A stretch of 64,000 bases of DNA from Pseudobdellovibrionaceae bacterium (GCA_947449255.1 CANFQX010000011.1:54434-118433); one strand, 5' to 3'; positions 43,230 to 52,487 are shown, counted from the first letter of the stretch. Numbers and translations are program-made. Notes: generated from the sequence alone by a model not told the origin.

Positions 43230-44117
43230 TTATTTTGGTGGAGCAAACCAGCAAAGGGGACGTACACCCACTTTATCGCGTGGAGAGTAGCATGATCCAA
43301 CTTTATAGTCTTTATCACTTGGAGCTTCGGATTCACCAACATAGCACAGTGAACCTTGGAAATAAGTGTCCAAACGACATTGAGTCGCCGGATGAGCATC
43401 GTTTGTTTTACGAACAACAGATGTATCTGGTGAGTCAAAACGTGGACGCACTTTGCTCTTAGTTAGATCCATGAACAAATCAGCAACTTGCTGACCGGCT
43501 TCAGAAATTCTAAGGCAAACCATTTGATCTTGAGTGCTTGAATAGTTCTCTTCACAAGCAGCTTTCGCTACTGGATCAATATTCAAACCAGATACAAGTG
43601 ATGCGTTGTCGTCTTGCGCAAAAAAGCGACGAAGACATTTTCCAGTAGCGTAATAATCCGCGCCACCTTCATTCGTTGCCCAGCCACCAAGATAGCCAGA
43701 AATTTTTGGAGCTCCACCACTGTGATGACCCAACTCATGACAAGCAACCAAAGCCATCCCCTCGATGCCAATTGCTTTATGACGAGCTAGACCACCGTAC
43801 ATATTCAGAACACGCGTTTTGCCAGTTCGAATTGCTGATGCATTCACAGTTCCATTCGACCAAAGGCGATTGATTTTAAATTTATCACCCACCTGTTCGA
43901 TGTCAGCTGTAAATAAAGTCTCCATACGGTCCATAACATCATTGAACTGTTGTTCTGTGATGCCGCCTGTTTGATACAAGCCTTCTGGAATATACATGCT
44001 ATTTTCTGGTACGAAACCGCTGCACAGTCTGTCTACTTTATCAGTTTTAAATGTAAAACCGAGTGTAGCCACTATCGCTAGTACCCCTAACCCACGAATT
44101 GCTGTTGATTTTGTCAT
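43230..44117 (-). CDS. Secreted zinc metallopeptidase (HELGHH)
   Basis: The ATG at 44117 has a near-perfect AAGGAGGGG seven bases upstream; a longer frame extends to 44240 but lacks support. 295 residues. The N-terminus (residues 8-22) is a signal sequence or anchor. The zinc motif is HELGHH (127-132), with NEGGADYYATGKC (149-161) as likely third-ligand region. Eight or more Cys, including a C-terminal cluster, suggest an exported disulfide-rich enzyme. The family resembles small M48-like peptidases without the membrane core. Substrate unknown. Confidence 0.82.
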   Translation of the reverse strand: MTKSTAIRGLGVLAIVATLGFTFKTDKVDRLCSGFVPENSMYIPEGLYQTGGITEQQFNDVMDRMETLFTADIEQVGDKFKINRLWSNGTVNASAIRTGKTRVLNMYGGLARHKAIGIEGMALVACHELGHHSGGAPKISGYLGGWATNEGGADYYATGKCLRRFFAQDDNASLVSGLNIDPVAKAACEENYSSTQDQMVCLRISEAGQQVADLFMDLTKSKVRPRFDSPDTSVVRKTNDAHPATQCRLDTYFQGSLCYVGESEAPSDKDYKVGSCYSPRDKVGVRPLCWFAPPK

Positions 44118-44257
44118 GACTTTTCCCCTCCTTGAGTCTTGACGCCTATCTAAATCCGACCACACCTTACAAATAATTACAATTACAAATATGAACCACT
44201 GCTGCACTGCAATCTTTGGGGATTGATTCATCCCCCACATTGTACTAGTTTTGTCCT

Positions 44258-45394
44258 ATGAAAATCCCATTTAATGTCCCCCCACAAAGTCGGCATGAAG
44301 AACAATACATTCACGAAGCGATCGCACTGAAAAAACTCAGCGGCGAAGGGGCCTTTAATAAGAAATGTTCTGCTTGGTTTAAGGAATATCTGGGATGCGC
44401 TATGGCGGTGATAACACCCTCATGCACCTCAGCTTTAGAGATGGCCATGGTCCTAGCTGATATTGGCCCTGGAGACGAAGTCATCCTGCCTTCTTTTACA
44501 TTCACTTCAACAGCCAATGTTGTGGCCCTTTATGGTGCAATTCCAGTTTTTGTCGATATTGATCCGCGCACAATGAACATCTGCATTGAAAATGTAGCGG
44601 CAGCAATCACCCCAAAAACAAAAGTGATAGTGCCTGTTTATTATGCAGGCGTGGCTTGTGAGATGGATAAATTGATGGCTCTTGCAGAAGAGCATCACCT
44701 CATCGTTATCGCCGACGCAGCGCAGGCTATCTTTGCCTCTTACAAAGGCAAACCTGTGGGAGCTTTTGGCCACATGGCCGCTTACAGTTTTCATGAAACA
44801 AAAAATATTATCTGCGGCGAAGGTGGAGCTTTGATAATCAATGACCCGCGCTTTGTTGATCGGGCTGAAATTGTCCGCGACAAGGGCACAAATCGTCAGC
44901 AATTCCTCAATGGGCAGGTGGATAAATACACTTGGCAAGACAAAGGGTCTTCTTATTTGCAATCTGAACTGGCTGCTGCTTTTTTATTTTCACAGCTTGA
45001 AGAGGGCCTTGAAATCACGGCCCGCCGAATGGCGCGCTGGAATCAATACAATCAAGGTTTTGCACAACTTGAAAATGCAGGCAAAGTCACTCGTATGCAT
45101 GTTCCAGCAGATTGCCAAATGAATGCGCACATCTATTATATTCTGTTAAATAGCGCGGAAGAAAGAGCCAACCTTTGGAGCTTTCTCAAAACAAAAGAAA
45201 TCCAATCAACAACGCACTATGTACCATTGCATTCAGCCCCAGCAGGCTTGCGTTTTGGCCGCGTGAGTGGGTCCATGGCGGTCACTGATGATCTAGCCAA
45301 CCGACTGCTCAGAATGCCTATGTTCGCTGATTTGACCTCGGACCAGGTTGATTTTGTACTCAAGGAAGTTCAGTCGTTTTTTGATCGGAAATAG
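44258..45394 (+). CDS. rffA: dTDP-4-amino-4,6-dideoxygalactose transaminase (RffA/WecE type)
   Basis: 378 residues of the DegT/DnrJ/EryC1 PLP-dependent sugar aminotransferase family. The Schiff-base Lys is Lys182 in SFHETKN. MKIPFNVPPQ, the CTSALEMA block and VDKYTWQDKGSSYLQSE agree with the WecE branch rather than with perosamine or QuiNAc enzymes. WecE makes dTDP-Fuc4N from the 4-keto sugar for enterobacterial common antigen; here the sugar probably goes into a surface polysaccharide. No ribosome binding site is visible. The glycosyltransferase follows by 74 bases. Confidence 0.9.
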   Translation: MKIPFNVPPQSRHEEQYIHEAIALKKLSGEGAFNKKCSAWFKEYLGCAMAVITPSCTSALEMAMVLADIGPGDEVILPSFTFTSTANVVALYGAIPVFVDIDPRTMNICIENVAAAITPKTKVIVPVYYAGVACEMDKLMALAEEHHLIVIADAAQAIFASYKGKPVGAFGHMAAYSFHETKNIICGEGGALIINDPRFVDRAEIVRDKGTNRQQFLNGQVDKYTWQDKGSSYLQSELAAAFLFSQLEEGLEITARRMARWNQYNQGFAQLENAGKVTRMHVPADCQMNAHIYYILLNSAEERANLWSFLKTKEIQSTTHYVPLHSAPAGLRFGRVSGSMAVTDDLANRLLRMPMFADLTSDQVDFVLKEVQSFFDRK

Positions 45395-45468
45395 CTCTTC
45401 CTGTTTTAAAAAGTGCGCTTTTTAAAATCACTTAAAAAAAAGCGCAACGTAGAAATGGCTAAAACTTT

Positions 45469-46674
45469 ATGAATGATTTGAGTGCCTCTGACAATTTAGT
45501 TGTTCTTCATTGCATCCACTCCCTCTCTTGGGGTGGCCTCGAAATGTACACCACGGAACTCATCCTGAAACTCGCAAGCACTGGCCTCAAGCAGAAGGTT
45601 TTTTGCTTGAGTCAAGGTCGAGTTTATGAAGAACTCAATAGACACAATATTGAAGTCTTAACAATGCCAGGGAAAGAAACCTCGCTCTTAGGCCAAGCAC
45701 AATGGATTTACAAAACAATCAAGGAGCATAAAATCACGCTCTTGCACTCTCACACGCGCCTCGACATGTGGGCCTGCGCCCTGGCCCTTTGGAACAATAA
45801 AAAATCCAAACACATCTACAATTTGTATATGAACGCAACCAACAAGCAGGATTTTGTCCATAGATGGTTGTTTTCAAAAATAGATGTTTTGTGCAGTTCC
45901 TCAGAAACGATACTCAACGAAGCACGCAAAAATTTTCCAATAGCACCGGAAAAACTGCAGCTGATGCGCTACGGAAGAAATGTCGAGGATTTTAGGCCTT
46001 ATCCTCAAAAACGAATTCAATTGCGTGAACATTTTCATGTTCTGCCCAATCAACTTGTTATTGGCACATTATGCCGAATTGATCCAGGCAAGGGGGTCAG
46101 AGAATTGGTCCTTGCTCTTGATCACCTGGAACCTTCAGAACTGGCTCGAGTGCAACTTTGGATCATCGGTGACCCTACTATTTCAGGTAAAAATGCCCAG
46201 GGCGAAAATATTTTTGAAGCGGCCTCGAAAGAACTTTACGATTGGATTCAAGCCAAGCGGTGCGAAGACAAATACAGGGATCATTTGATATATATTCCCT
46301 TTCAAACCGATTATATTCCCTACTTGGATGCCTTGGATATTTTTTGCTTAGCCTCGCACAAAGAGACTTATTCATTGAGCGTTCTAGACGCCATGATGAT
46401 GGCAAAGCCTGTGATTGGAACAAATGCTGGGGGAACTCCTGAGCAGGTGGGCAACAATGAGCGTGGCTTTTTGGCTGAGCCTCGATCTCCAGAATCACTG
46501 GCTCAAGCTTTGCGCTTTTATTTGAAAGACGCCGCGGCGATTCAAGCCCAAGGGCTGCTGGGCCAGGCTTGGTCCAAGGAAAACCATGACTGGAAAAAAA
46601 CTTTGCAAGGATTTTTAAAAATTTACTCAGAGCTCTCTGCCCCATCAAAAAACAGCAGTGATGTTTCAAAATAA
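45469..46674 (+). CDS. Family 4-like glycosyltransferase
   Basis: 401 residues, GT-B fold. The N-terminal acceptor domain starts with LHCIHSLSWGGLEMYTTEL, with the G-G-x-E/G pattern of GT4 enzymes. The C-terminal donor domain shows IGTLCRIDPGKGVRELV and SHKETYSLSVLDAMMMAKPV; the usual E-x7-E has Asp at the second place. No signal or membrane helix. It lies between the aminosugar transaminase and the phosphodiesterase on the same strand, so it likely transfers a sugar in surface glycan assembly on the cytoplasmic side. Confidence 0.86.
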   Translation: MNDLSASDNLVVLHCIHSLSWGGLEMYTTELILKLASTGLKQKVFCLSQGRVYEELNRHNIEVLTMPGKETSLLGQAQWIYKTIKEHKITLLHSHTRLDMWACALALWNNKKSKHIYNLYMNATNKQDFVHRWLFSKIDVLCSSSETILNEARKNFPIAPEKLQLMRYGRNVEDFRPYPQKRIQLREHFHVLPNQLVIGTLCRIDPGKGVRELVLALDHLEPSELARVQLWIIGDPTISGKNAQGENIFEAASKELYDWIQAKRCEDKYRDHLIYIPFQTDYIPYLDALDIFCLASHKETYSLSVLDAMMMAKPVIGTNAGGTPEQVGNNERGFLAEPRSPESLAQALRFYLKDAAAIQAQGLLGQAWSKENHDWKKTLQGFLKIYSELSAPSKNSSDVSK

Positions 46675-46689
46675 CAAATAGAGGTCGTC

Positions 46690-47598
46690 ATGTTTGCTTT
46701 AAAATCTGATTTCTTCACGCTTCGTTCAAGTGCCTTGTTGGCTCTCTTTCATTTTATTTTAGCCTTTAGCACAACAGGCTTTGCCAATGAAGTGGTCATG
46801 CCAAATTCCCTGGGCTCGTCGACAAAGCCCTTTCCTCAAGTTCAAATGCACCGTGGAGCCTGGAATGAAAAATTCCAGGAAAACACAATCGCCGCCTTTG
46901 AAGAAGCCAAAAATCAGGGCGCAAAAATGATCGAGCTGGATGTGCAACTTTCAAAAGATCATCAAGTTGTGGTGTTTCATGATTATGATTTAAAACGTCT
47001 CTTTGGATCTGACGCCAGGGTGAGTTCCTTGACTGCCGCGGAACTCAAAAAAATGGCGCATATTCCAACCTTGCAAGAAGTTTTAACAGATCCAAAATGT
47101 CCAGCCATGGTCAATATTGAATTAAAGCAATTAGAAAAAAATGACCTGGGTTTAGAATTAGCAACGGCAAAAGTCATTGAAAAAGCTAAAGCGCAAAACC
47201 GGGTTATTTTTTCAAGCTTCAACGAGTACGCCCTTGGCCGTTGCGCTGAACATGTGAGATCGGTCCCCAGAGCCCTGCTCACCGCCCGAGGAAATGGTGA
47301 AAATGAAGATGACTTTTTAAAAAGAGTAGCCCTTCCTTTAGAAACTGCCAAGTCTCATTTGATTCATATGGAGTTTAATGGTGTGAGCGAATCCCTTGGT
47401 AAAAAAATGAAAGCTGCGGGCTACAAATTTAATGTGTGGACTGTCGACAAAGAAGAAGATGCAAAAACTGCAATTGAGCGCGGTGCCGCAAGTGTTATAT
47501 CTAACAATCCCAAGCTGATCGGAATTCTTGAGAAAAGTAAATTGAATAAGAGCACAACGTCCATTCGGCCGAGTAAAAAATCATCTGGTGTGAGATAG
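46690..47598 (+). CDS. Periplasmic glycerophosphodiester phosphodiesterase
   Basis: 302 residues with a signal peptide (cleavage near TGFA, residue 32). The GDPD-fold catalytic residues are visible: HRGAWNEKFQENT (His54, Arg55, Glu64), IELDVQLSKD (Glu82, Asp84, metal ligands) and FHD (His97). It splits glycerophosphodiesters to glycerol-3-phosphate and an alcohol, salvaging phospholipid headgroups. GAGGT is four bases before the ATG, and the gene starts 15 bases after the glycosyltransferase stop, so they are probably co-transcribed. The Lys/Ser-rich tail has no known role. Confidence 0.88.
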   Translation: MFALKSDFFTLRSSALLALFHFILAFSTTGFANEVVMPNSLGSSTKPFPQVQMHRGAWNEKFQENTIAAFEEAKNQGAKMIELDVQLSKDHQVVVFHDYDLKRLFGSDARVSSLTAAELKKMAHIPTLQEVLTDPKCPAMVNIELKQLEKNDLGLELATAKVIEKAKAQNRVIFSSFNEYALGRCAEHVRSVPRALLTARGNGENEDDFLKRVALPLETAKSHLIHMEFNGVSESLGKKMKAAGYKFNVWTVDKEEDAKTAIERGAASVISNNPKLIGILEKSKLNKSTTSIRPSKKSSGVR

Positions 47599-47608
47599 GA
47601 ATTCTTTT

Positions 47609-48850
47609 TTAATTCTTATCAATAACACCTGCATAAATAAAAGACTGGTTTAAAAATTCACTGCTCAGGTAAATAAAACCCTTATCACCGATTCCAGTTC
47701 CCCAGCTGTTTTTAACTTTGAGCAATTGAACTTTTCCAGCACTGTCCTTGATATAACCCACAACGGCCATGGCGTGACTCACATCGATCACACCTGAACT
47801 TTGTTTTACAATATCCTTTTGCATAAAATCCTTAGGCTCTGAATTCAGGGAAATAAACACCTCTTGGCCTAAATCCAACCGGCCAGCAATCTGATCTAAA
47901 ATCTGATGGAAAAAATAGTTTTTTGCACTTCGTTGAATAATCTGTATGGCCATCTTGGGAGGCAGTCGTTTGATTTGCTTTTGTTCGGGCAAGGGACCAA
48001 AAATTTTTGCTAGTTGCTCATTGGCCTCAGCCATAAAGTCCTTTTTCAGCTCTAATATATTTTCCTCAGGACTGATGGATTGAGAAACCACAGAAAATAA
48101 AACTCGATACTTTGAGGACAAGGTGTACATCATTCGATGGACATTGACTTTGTTTTGAAAGACATCACTCTTGGGCTTCCAATCGCTAGATAAAACATAA
48201 CCCTGTGCTTTGACTAAGCTCATAAATTCTTCTAAACTTCCGCCCTCATCCATGGTTCCCTGCTTCATGGCTGTGGAGAGCGCACGAGTAATCACAGATT
48301 GCAGATAAATATATTGCTCAGAGATATCAGCCCGTGTGGAATCTTTCAAAACGCTCTCTAAAACTGATGTAGAGGAATTGATCCAACAGCTTCCCGTTGC
48401 ACATTGGTCCACGACTTTTTCAGACCTGAGTTCTTGAAATAAGGGGGACTGAGTGGATTCAATTGTTCGATCAGTTAAGCTTTGATTGTAGTTTTGAACA
48501 TATTCATCAATCGTAGAACTTGGCGCGTTCAGTGATTTTAAGCCCGGATGATTTTGAAGAATATTTTTCTGGGCCTTTAAGGAAACCTTGTTTTCCCTAA
48601 AGCTTGCAAAGAGGTCCATAAAATCATTATTTGTTTTTGCATAGGGTAAAACTTCTTCGTATTTAGCATACAAACGGTCCGAAGAAGGGTGATAACTCCC
48701 CAGCAGCTTCCCCATGAAACCAGGGGAGGTGACAGAAAATGGCATCACACTGGTAAAAATATTTCCACAGGTGGGCGCTGAATACGCCACCGGGGCCAAT
48801 ATGGACCAGAAGAGAACAATTGCAGCTGACTTTAGACGATTTGATTTCAT
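47609..48850 (-). CDS. Papain-like (C1) secreted cysteine peptidase
   Basis: 413 residues with a signal peptide ending near YSA (residue 25). The catalytic elements are Gln149 and Cys155 in VDQCATGSCWINSS, His359 in SHAMAVVG and Asn381 in KNSWGTGIGDKGF. The region between signal and Gln149 (about 120 residues) may be a propeptide. The long insert between Cys and His distinguishes it from simple cathepsins. It is expected in the periplasm or outside the cell. It is convergent with the GDPD gene, 10 bases apart. Confidence 0.86.
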   Translation of the reverse strand: MKSNRLKSAAIVLFWSILAPVAYSAPTCGNIFTSVMPFSVTSPGFMGKLLGSYHPSSDRLYAKYEEVLPYAKTNNDFMDLFASFRENKVSLKAQKNILQNHPGLKSLNAPSSTIDEYVQNYNQSLTDRTIESTQSPLFQELRSEKVVDQCATGSCWINSSTSVLESVLKDSTRADISEQYIYLQSVITRALSTAMKQGTMDEGGSLEEFMSLVKAQGYVLSSDWKPKSDVFQNKVNVHRMMYTLSSKYRVLFSVVSQSISPEENILELKKDFMAEANEQLAKIFGPLPEQKQIKRLPPKMAIQIIQRSAKNYFFHQILDQIAGRLDLGQEVFISLNSEPKDFMQKDIVKQSSGVIDVSHAMAVVGYIKDSAGKVQLLKVKNSWGTGIGDKGFIYLSSEFLNQSFIYAGVIDKN

Positions 48851-48891
48851 GCCTATTTAACAATGCAATAGAAATGCCTAAAATCAGGGCC

Positions 48892-49194
48892 CTACTCCTT
48901 TTGCTTTCTTAAACGCAAAAGACCAAAAATAGAGATCGCCATCCAGAATATTTCAATCACAAAAGAGCCTAAATTGAAATTGATAAACAGACTCACCTCA
49001 AGAAGGGCTGCGCCCACCAAATTCAAAATATAATATTTTGGGTTGTCACGATGAAGTCGGCCTCGCTCCAAAAGATAATAAGCGATTACAATACTGGACA
49101 TCCCGGCTAAGCCAATAAAATGTCCAAAATAATGGATGTGAGGTTGATGAACAAAGGTTTGGTAGGATTCAACAAGGGATGAATAGTCTGTCAT
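48892..49194 (-). CDS. Small integral-membrane protein (CBU_0592-like)
   Basis: 100 residues with three predicted membrane helices. The pattern NPKYYILNLVGAALLEVSLF and IEIFWMAISIFGLLRL resembles the small CBU_0592-type membrane protein family, whose role is unknown. The N-terminus has several His (QPHIHYFGHF). It lies between feoB and the cysteine peptidase on the same strand, but 58 bases downstream of feoB's neighbour region, so co-transcription with feoAB is uncertain. Confidence 0.65.
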   Translation of the reverse strand: MTDYSSLVESYQTFVHQPHIHYFGHFIGLAGMSSIVIAYYLLERGRLHRDNPKYYILNLVGAALLEVSLFINFNLGSFVIEIFWMAISIFGLLRLRKQKE

Positions 49195-49252
49195 TCCTCA
49201 GAATTCTAGGGATCCTTGTTAAACTTTGCAAGTATATAAATAGTGCTAAAAT

Positions 49253-51178
49253 TTAGGTCACCCCAAAAGCCCGCAACCCCTGAACCACGATCACGGCAAG
49301 GACATAAGCCAAACCATTAAAAACCACCAACTGTGTTGTGGCCATTTTCAAGGATCCGCTTTCACGCGCTTGTATGGCAAAGGTCGACATGCATTGCAGG
49401 GCTAACATGAAAAAGACGATCAACCCTAATACACTGCTTAGAGTAAAGATCTTCTCGCCCTTTGAATTTACGGCCTCGGACATTGATTTTAACATCGAGT
49501 CTTGCTGGGTCACTTCATTTGTGTCTGTGACATTAAACACAATACCCATTGAGGAAACAAAAACTTCTCTCGCCGCAAAGGCTGACAACAGCCCCACGCC
49601 CACGCGCCAATCCACACCTAGAGGTGACATGGCAGGCTCAATCCATCGGCCCATTTGTCCGGCATAACTCTGCTGCAGCCGCTGTGATTCATTAATCCCT
49701 TTGGTGTTAGGAAAATGAGTCCCTGCCCAAATCAAAATGGCAAAAATAAATATGGGAGGTCCCGCACGTTTCACATAAGACATTGTTCGATTTAAACTTT
49801 GCCGCAAGAGCACGCGAACTTTGGGTCTACGATAAATAGGCAATTCCATCATAAAAAAGGAATTGTCTTTCTTGGGCAAAAATTTATTTAAAATTCCTGC
49901 CGCCAGACTGCCCAAAACCACAGATCCAAAATAAAGAGCGGCCAAGGATAAGCCCGCATACCAGGCTGGTTTGCCATGAAATAAAAAAGCCAACAACAAT
50001 GCATAAATGGGCAAACGTGCCGAACAAGTCATCAGTGGAATAATGAATGAAGTGATCCATCGATCTCGAGCTGAAGAAATATTGCGTGTTGCTATAATCG
50101 CCGGCACGGCGCAGGCAAAGCCTGACAAAACAGGCACAAAAGATCGCCCACTCATACCCATGGCAGAAAAAGGTCGATCGATCAAAGTGGCCGCTCTGGC
50201 CAAATAACCAGAGCCCTCAAGCAGACCAATACCTAAAAACAGAATAAAAATTTGCGGGACAAAAATCATCGCCGCCCCAAAACTTGAAATCACCCCATTG
50301 GCTGCAAAATCAACCCACAAAGAATCTGGAGCTAAATTGATCACAGAGGCATTGGCCCAACTAAACCCGGCATCCACAGCATCCATAAAGGGCTGAGCCA
50401 ACCAAAATATCGACGAAAACAATCCCGCCATAATAATTAAAAAGGTCAGCAAGCCGAACCAAGGATGCAGTAATATGCGATCAATGCGCTCTGTGGTTTT
50501 GACAATTTTATCAAGCCGATCTTCAGCATGATCCGTCTTTTTTGACAAAGCCTCATTGGCGATCAGGTCACACTGATTGAGCATTTCTTCTTGCTCAGCA
50601 AAACTTAAAAGTACAGGATCCTTAGGCTGAGATCCCCTTGGTATTTTTTTTGCCTCTGTCACAATTTGAGTTAAGCCCCCTGCCAGTAAGCCATCGAAGG
50701 CCACAACAGGGCAGCCCAGAGTTTGGCTGAGATAGTCCATATCAATATGAACGCCTTCCCTTTGTAAAAGGTCAGCCATTGTCACGACAAGGATCATTGG
50801 AAATTGCGTCTCTTTCACCTGCAAAGCCAATTGCAAGTGCCGCGACAGTTGAGTTCCATCAATAACAACAATGATGCCGTCCACTTTTCCAAATTCAGGA
50901 TTTTGATAAATAGATTTTAAAGTCACTTCTTCATCCGCACTTTTCGGGTGCAAAGAATAAGTTCCAGGAGTGTCCATAATCAACAAGCCCTCACCCAGGT
51001 GAGCGGCGAGTTGCCCTAAAGAATACTCCACGGTGGCCCCAGGATAGTTGACTGTTTTAAACTTTGAACCCGTCAACCAATTGTACAAGGTGGTCTTGCC
51101 GGAGTTTGGTGCACCGACTAAGGCAATAGATTTTAATTGAGCTGGCTTTGTCATTATCGAAGAATCACTGTTACGCAT
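49253..51178 (-). CDS. feoB: Ferrous iron transport protein B
   Basis: 641 residues. The N-terminal G domain has the P-loop GAPNSGKTT (about 22-30), Switch I YPGATVE, and G3 DTPGTYSL. The G4 position reads TMAD where most FeoB have NMxD. The C-terminal part has the Gate domains with conserved Cys-containing segments (SGFACAVPAI; LMTCSARLPIY) and eight or so membrane helices. It imports Fe2+ across the inner membrane. Its start overlaps the end of feoA by 25 bases, with GAGG five bases before ATG 51178, so the two are coupled. It is somewhat shorter than E. coli FeoB (773). Confidence 0.93.
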   Translation of the reverse strand: MRNSDSSIMTKPAQLKSIALVGAPNSGKTTLYNWLTGSKFKTVNYPGATVEYSLGQLAAHLGEGLLIMDTPGTYSLHPKSADEEVTLKSIYQNPEFGKVDGIIVVIDGTQLSRHLQLALQVKETQFPMILVVTMADLLQREGVHIDMDYLSQTLGCPVVAFDGLLAGGLTQIVTEAKKIPRGSQPKDPVLLSFAEQEEMLNQCDLIANEALSKKTDHAEDRLDKIVKTTERIDRILLHPWFGLLTFLIIMAGLFSSIFWLAQPFMDAVDAGFSWANASVINLAPDSLWVDFAANGVISSFGAAMIFVPQIFILFLGIGLLEGSGYLARAATLIDRPFSAMGMSGRSFVPVLSGFACAVPAIIATRNISSARDRWITSFIIPLMTCSARLPIYALLLAFLFHGKPAWYAGLSLAALYFGSVVLGSLAAGILNKFLPKKDNSFFMMELPIYRRPKVRVLLRQSLNRTMSYVKRAGPPIFIFAILIWAGTHFPNTKGINESQRLQQSYAGQMGRWIEPAMSPLGVDWRVGVGLLSAFAAREVFVSSMGIVFNVTDTNEVTQQDSMLKSMSEAVNSKGEKIFTLSSVLGLIVFFMLALQCMSTFAIQARESGSLKMATTQLVVFNGLAYVLAVIVVQGLRAFGVT

Positions 51179-51411
51179 GAGGCCTCTTCATTTCTGAGAG
51201 CAAGAAAACTGGTTTTAAAACGAATCAACAACGGCCCTGCAAAAGGAGCTTTGCCCAGGATCATGAGCGTCATTCCAATTTTCAGGCCCATTTCATGAAG
51301 TCGTTCACCAAGAACACCCTCACTGCAGAGACTGTGGATTTCAACCTTTTGTCCGGGTTTTATACTTGAATTATTCAAGGCAATTTGTATTTCAGGTTTT
51401 CCTGATTTCAT
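51154..51411 (-). CDS. feoA: Ferrous iron transport protein A
   Basis: 85 residues, an SH3-like domain with LGERLHEMGLKIGMTLMILG, the FeoA core. It is a small cytoplasmic partner that regulates or assembles FeoB. It is the first gene of the feoAB unit and overlaps feoB by 25 bases. No clear ribosome binding site precedes ATG 51411. A 12-bp tandem repeat lies 57-120 bases upstream. Confidence 0.9.
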   Translation of the reverse strand: MKSGKPEIQIALNNSSIKPGQKVEIHSLCSEGVLGERLHEMGLKIGMTLMILGKAPFAGPLLIRFKTSFLALRNEEASCVTVILR

Positions 51412-51467
51412 TTTAAACTTTCATCAGATGATGTTAACAGCTGCTTTCAGCCGCACATCTTAACTGC

Positions 51468-51531
51468 CATATTCTTTGGCATATTCTTTGGCATATTCTT
51501 TGGCATATTCTGTGGTTATCATACTCTTTGG
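51468..51531. repeat. 12-bp tandem repeat upstream of feoA
   Basis: CATATTCTTTGG occurs three times head to tail (51468, 51480, 51492), followed by CATATTCTGTGG (51504). After four bases comes CATACTCTTTGG (51520). On the transcribed strand it reads CCAAAGAATATG. It sits in the promoter or 5' leader region of feoAB. It does not look like a canonical Fur box. Confidence 0.9.
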
Positions 51532-51606
51532 TTATGATTTTAAATTCATAAAGGGAAGCACTATACCCTCAGATTCAACACTTGAAAACAAGTTGAGAAT
51601 TGAGAC

Positions 51607-52086
51607 TCATCCAACCACCGTGGAGGCCCCTTGGCCACGGGTTTCCTCAACATAGACACGAACCTTTTTCACCTTATAAACTTTAAATGCTTTCATAAAC
51701 TCCTCAGCCAACAAACTTGATAAATTTTCGACGCTGGTGTTTGTTATTGGCAACAGCTGAACTTCATTTTTGGGAAAAGAATAGAACCGATCCCTGAAGT
51801 GGACAGTCAGATTATTCTCGACGGATTTAAAAATCATTTCAGGATGATTTTTTGGTAAAAGGATCATCTCGTCCCAGGAATCCAATTGGTTTTTGATGTG
51901 CTTTTTGAAAACATTAAAATCAACAAAGTACCCATCCGCATGGTGCTCAGACTCAGAAGGCGCCACAATATCAACTTTCACTTGATAATTATGTCCATGC
52001 AAACGCTCTGCATTGTTTGCGTCGAAGATCAAAAAATGTGCTGCTGAAAATTTAAAATTTTGCTTTGCTAGATGCAATGTGACCAT
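51607..52086 (-). CDS. COG0720 protein of PTPS-III type (ExxHGH)
   Basis: 159 residues of the 6-pyruvoyltetrahydropterin synthase superfamily. Zinc ligands are His17 (SAAHFL), His30 and His32 (HGHNY). The position usually held by catalytic Cys is replaced: the motif is Glu27-Arg-Leu-His-Gly-His, the ExxHGH form that I recall for PTPS-III enzymes, which substitute for dihydroneopterin aldolase in folate synthesis. The C-terminal VYVEET carries the substrate-binding Glu. GGGAG lies eight bases before the ATG. It diverges from a QueD-like paralogue 34 bases away. Confidence 0.85.
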   Translation of the reverse strand: MVTLHLAKQNFKFSAAHFLIFDANNAERLHGHNYQVKVDIVAPSESEHHADGYFVDFNVFKKHIKNQLDSWDEMILLPKNHPEMIFKSVENNLTVHFRDRFYSFPKNEVQLLPITNTSVENLSSLLAEEFMKAFKVYKVKKVRVYVEETRGQGASTVVG

Positions 52087-52120
52087 GGACTTTGCTCCCT
52101 CATAGAGCTACACTATTAGC

Positions 52121-52480
52121 ATGAAATACGAACTGAAACAGCATTTTCAAATTGAATCCGCACGATTCCTGCCAAACTTGCCACCGGAGCACCCCTGTTC
52201 TCGGATGCATGGCCACAGTTTTAAAATAATTTTGACTTTGGTAGGAGATTTAGACCCTCATATTGGTTGGGTTATAGACTACAACGATATTCAATCAAAA
52301 ATGCTGCCCTTAATCACACTAATTGATCACCGCGTCTTAAACGAGGTTGAGGGTTTAGAAAATCCCACCTCTGAACTTCTGGCCAAGTGGCTTTTTGATC
52401 GAGCTTGCATCCATATTCCTTCACTTCGAAAAGTCAGCGTGGCTGAAACTCCGATGACCGAATGCTCTTATCCTGCCTAG
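52121..52480 (+). CDS. queD: 6-carboxytetrahydropterin synthase, QueD-like
   Basis: 119 residues. HPCSRMHGHSF gives the CxxxHGH signature of QueD (Cys26, His30, His32), the enzyme making 6-carboxytetrahydropterin for queuosine and other 7-deazaguanines. The later segments NPTSELLAKWLFD and VAETPMTEC also match QueD. However, the first zinc ligand, normally the His of E-A-A-H-R-L-P, is Arg here (ESARFLP), so only two of the three usual His ligands are present. No other queuosine gene is in the window. It ends in a convergent hairpin. Confidence 0.85.
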   Translation: MKYELKQHFQIESARFLPNLPPEHPCSRMHGHSFKIILTLVGDLDPHIGWVIDYNDIQSKMLPLITLIDHRVLNEVEGLENPTSELLAKWLFDRACIHIPSLRKVSVAETPMTECSYPA

Positions 52481-52487
52481 AAATAAG

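Noticed and set aside
51468..51531. CRISPR-like reading of the repeat block upstream of feoA
   Set aside because: The units are 12 bases and contiguous with no spacers, so it is a simple tandem repeat.
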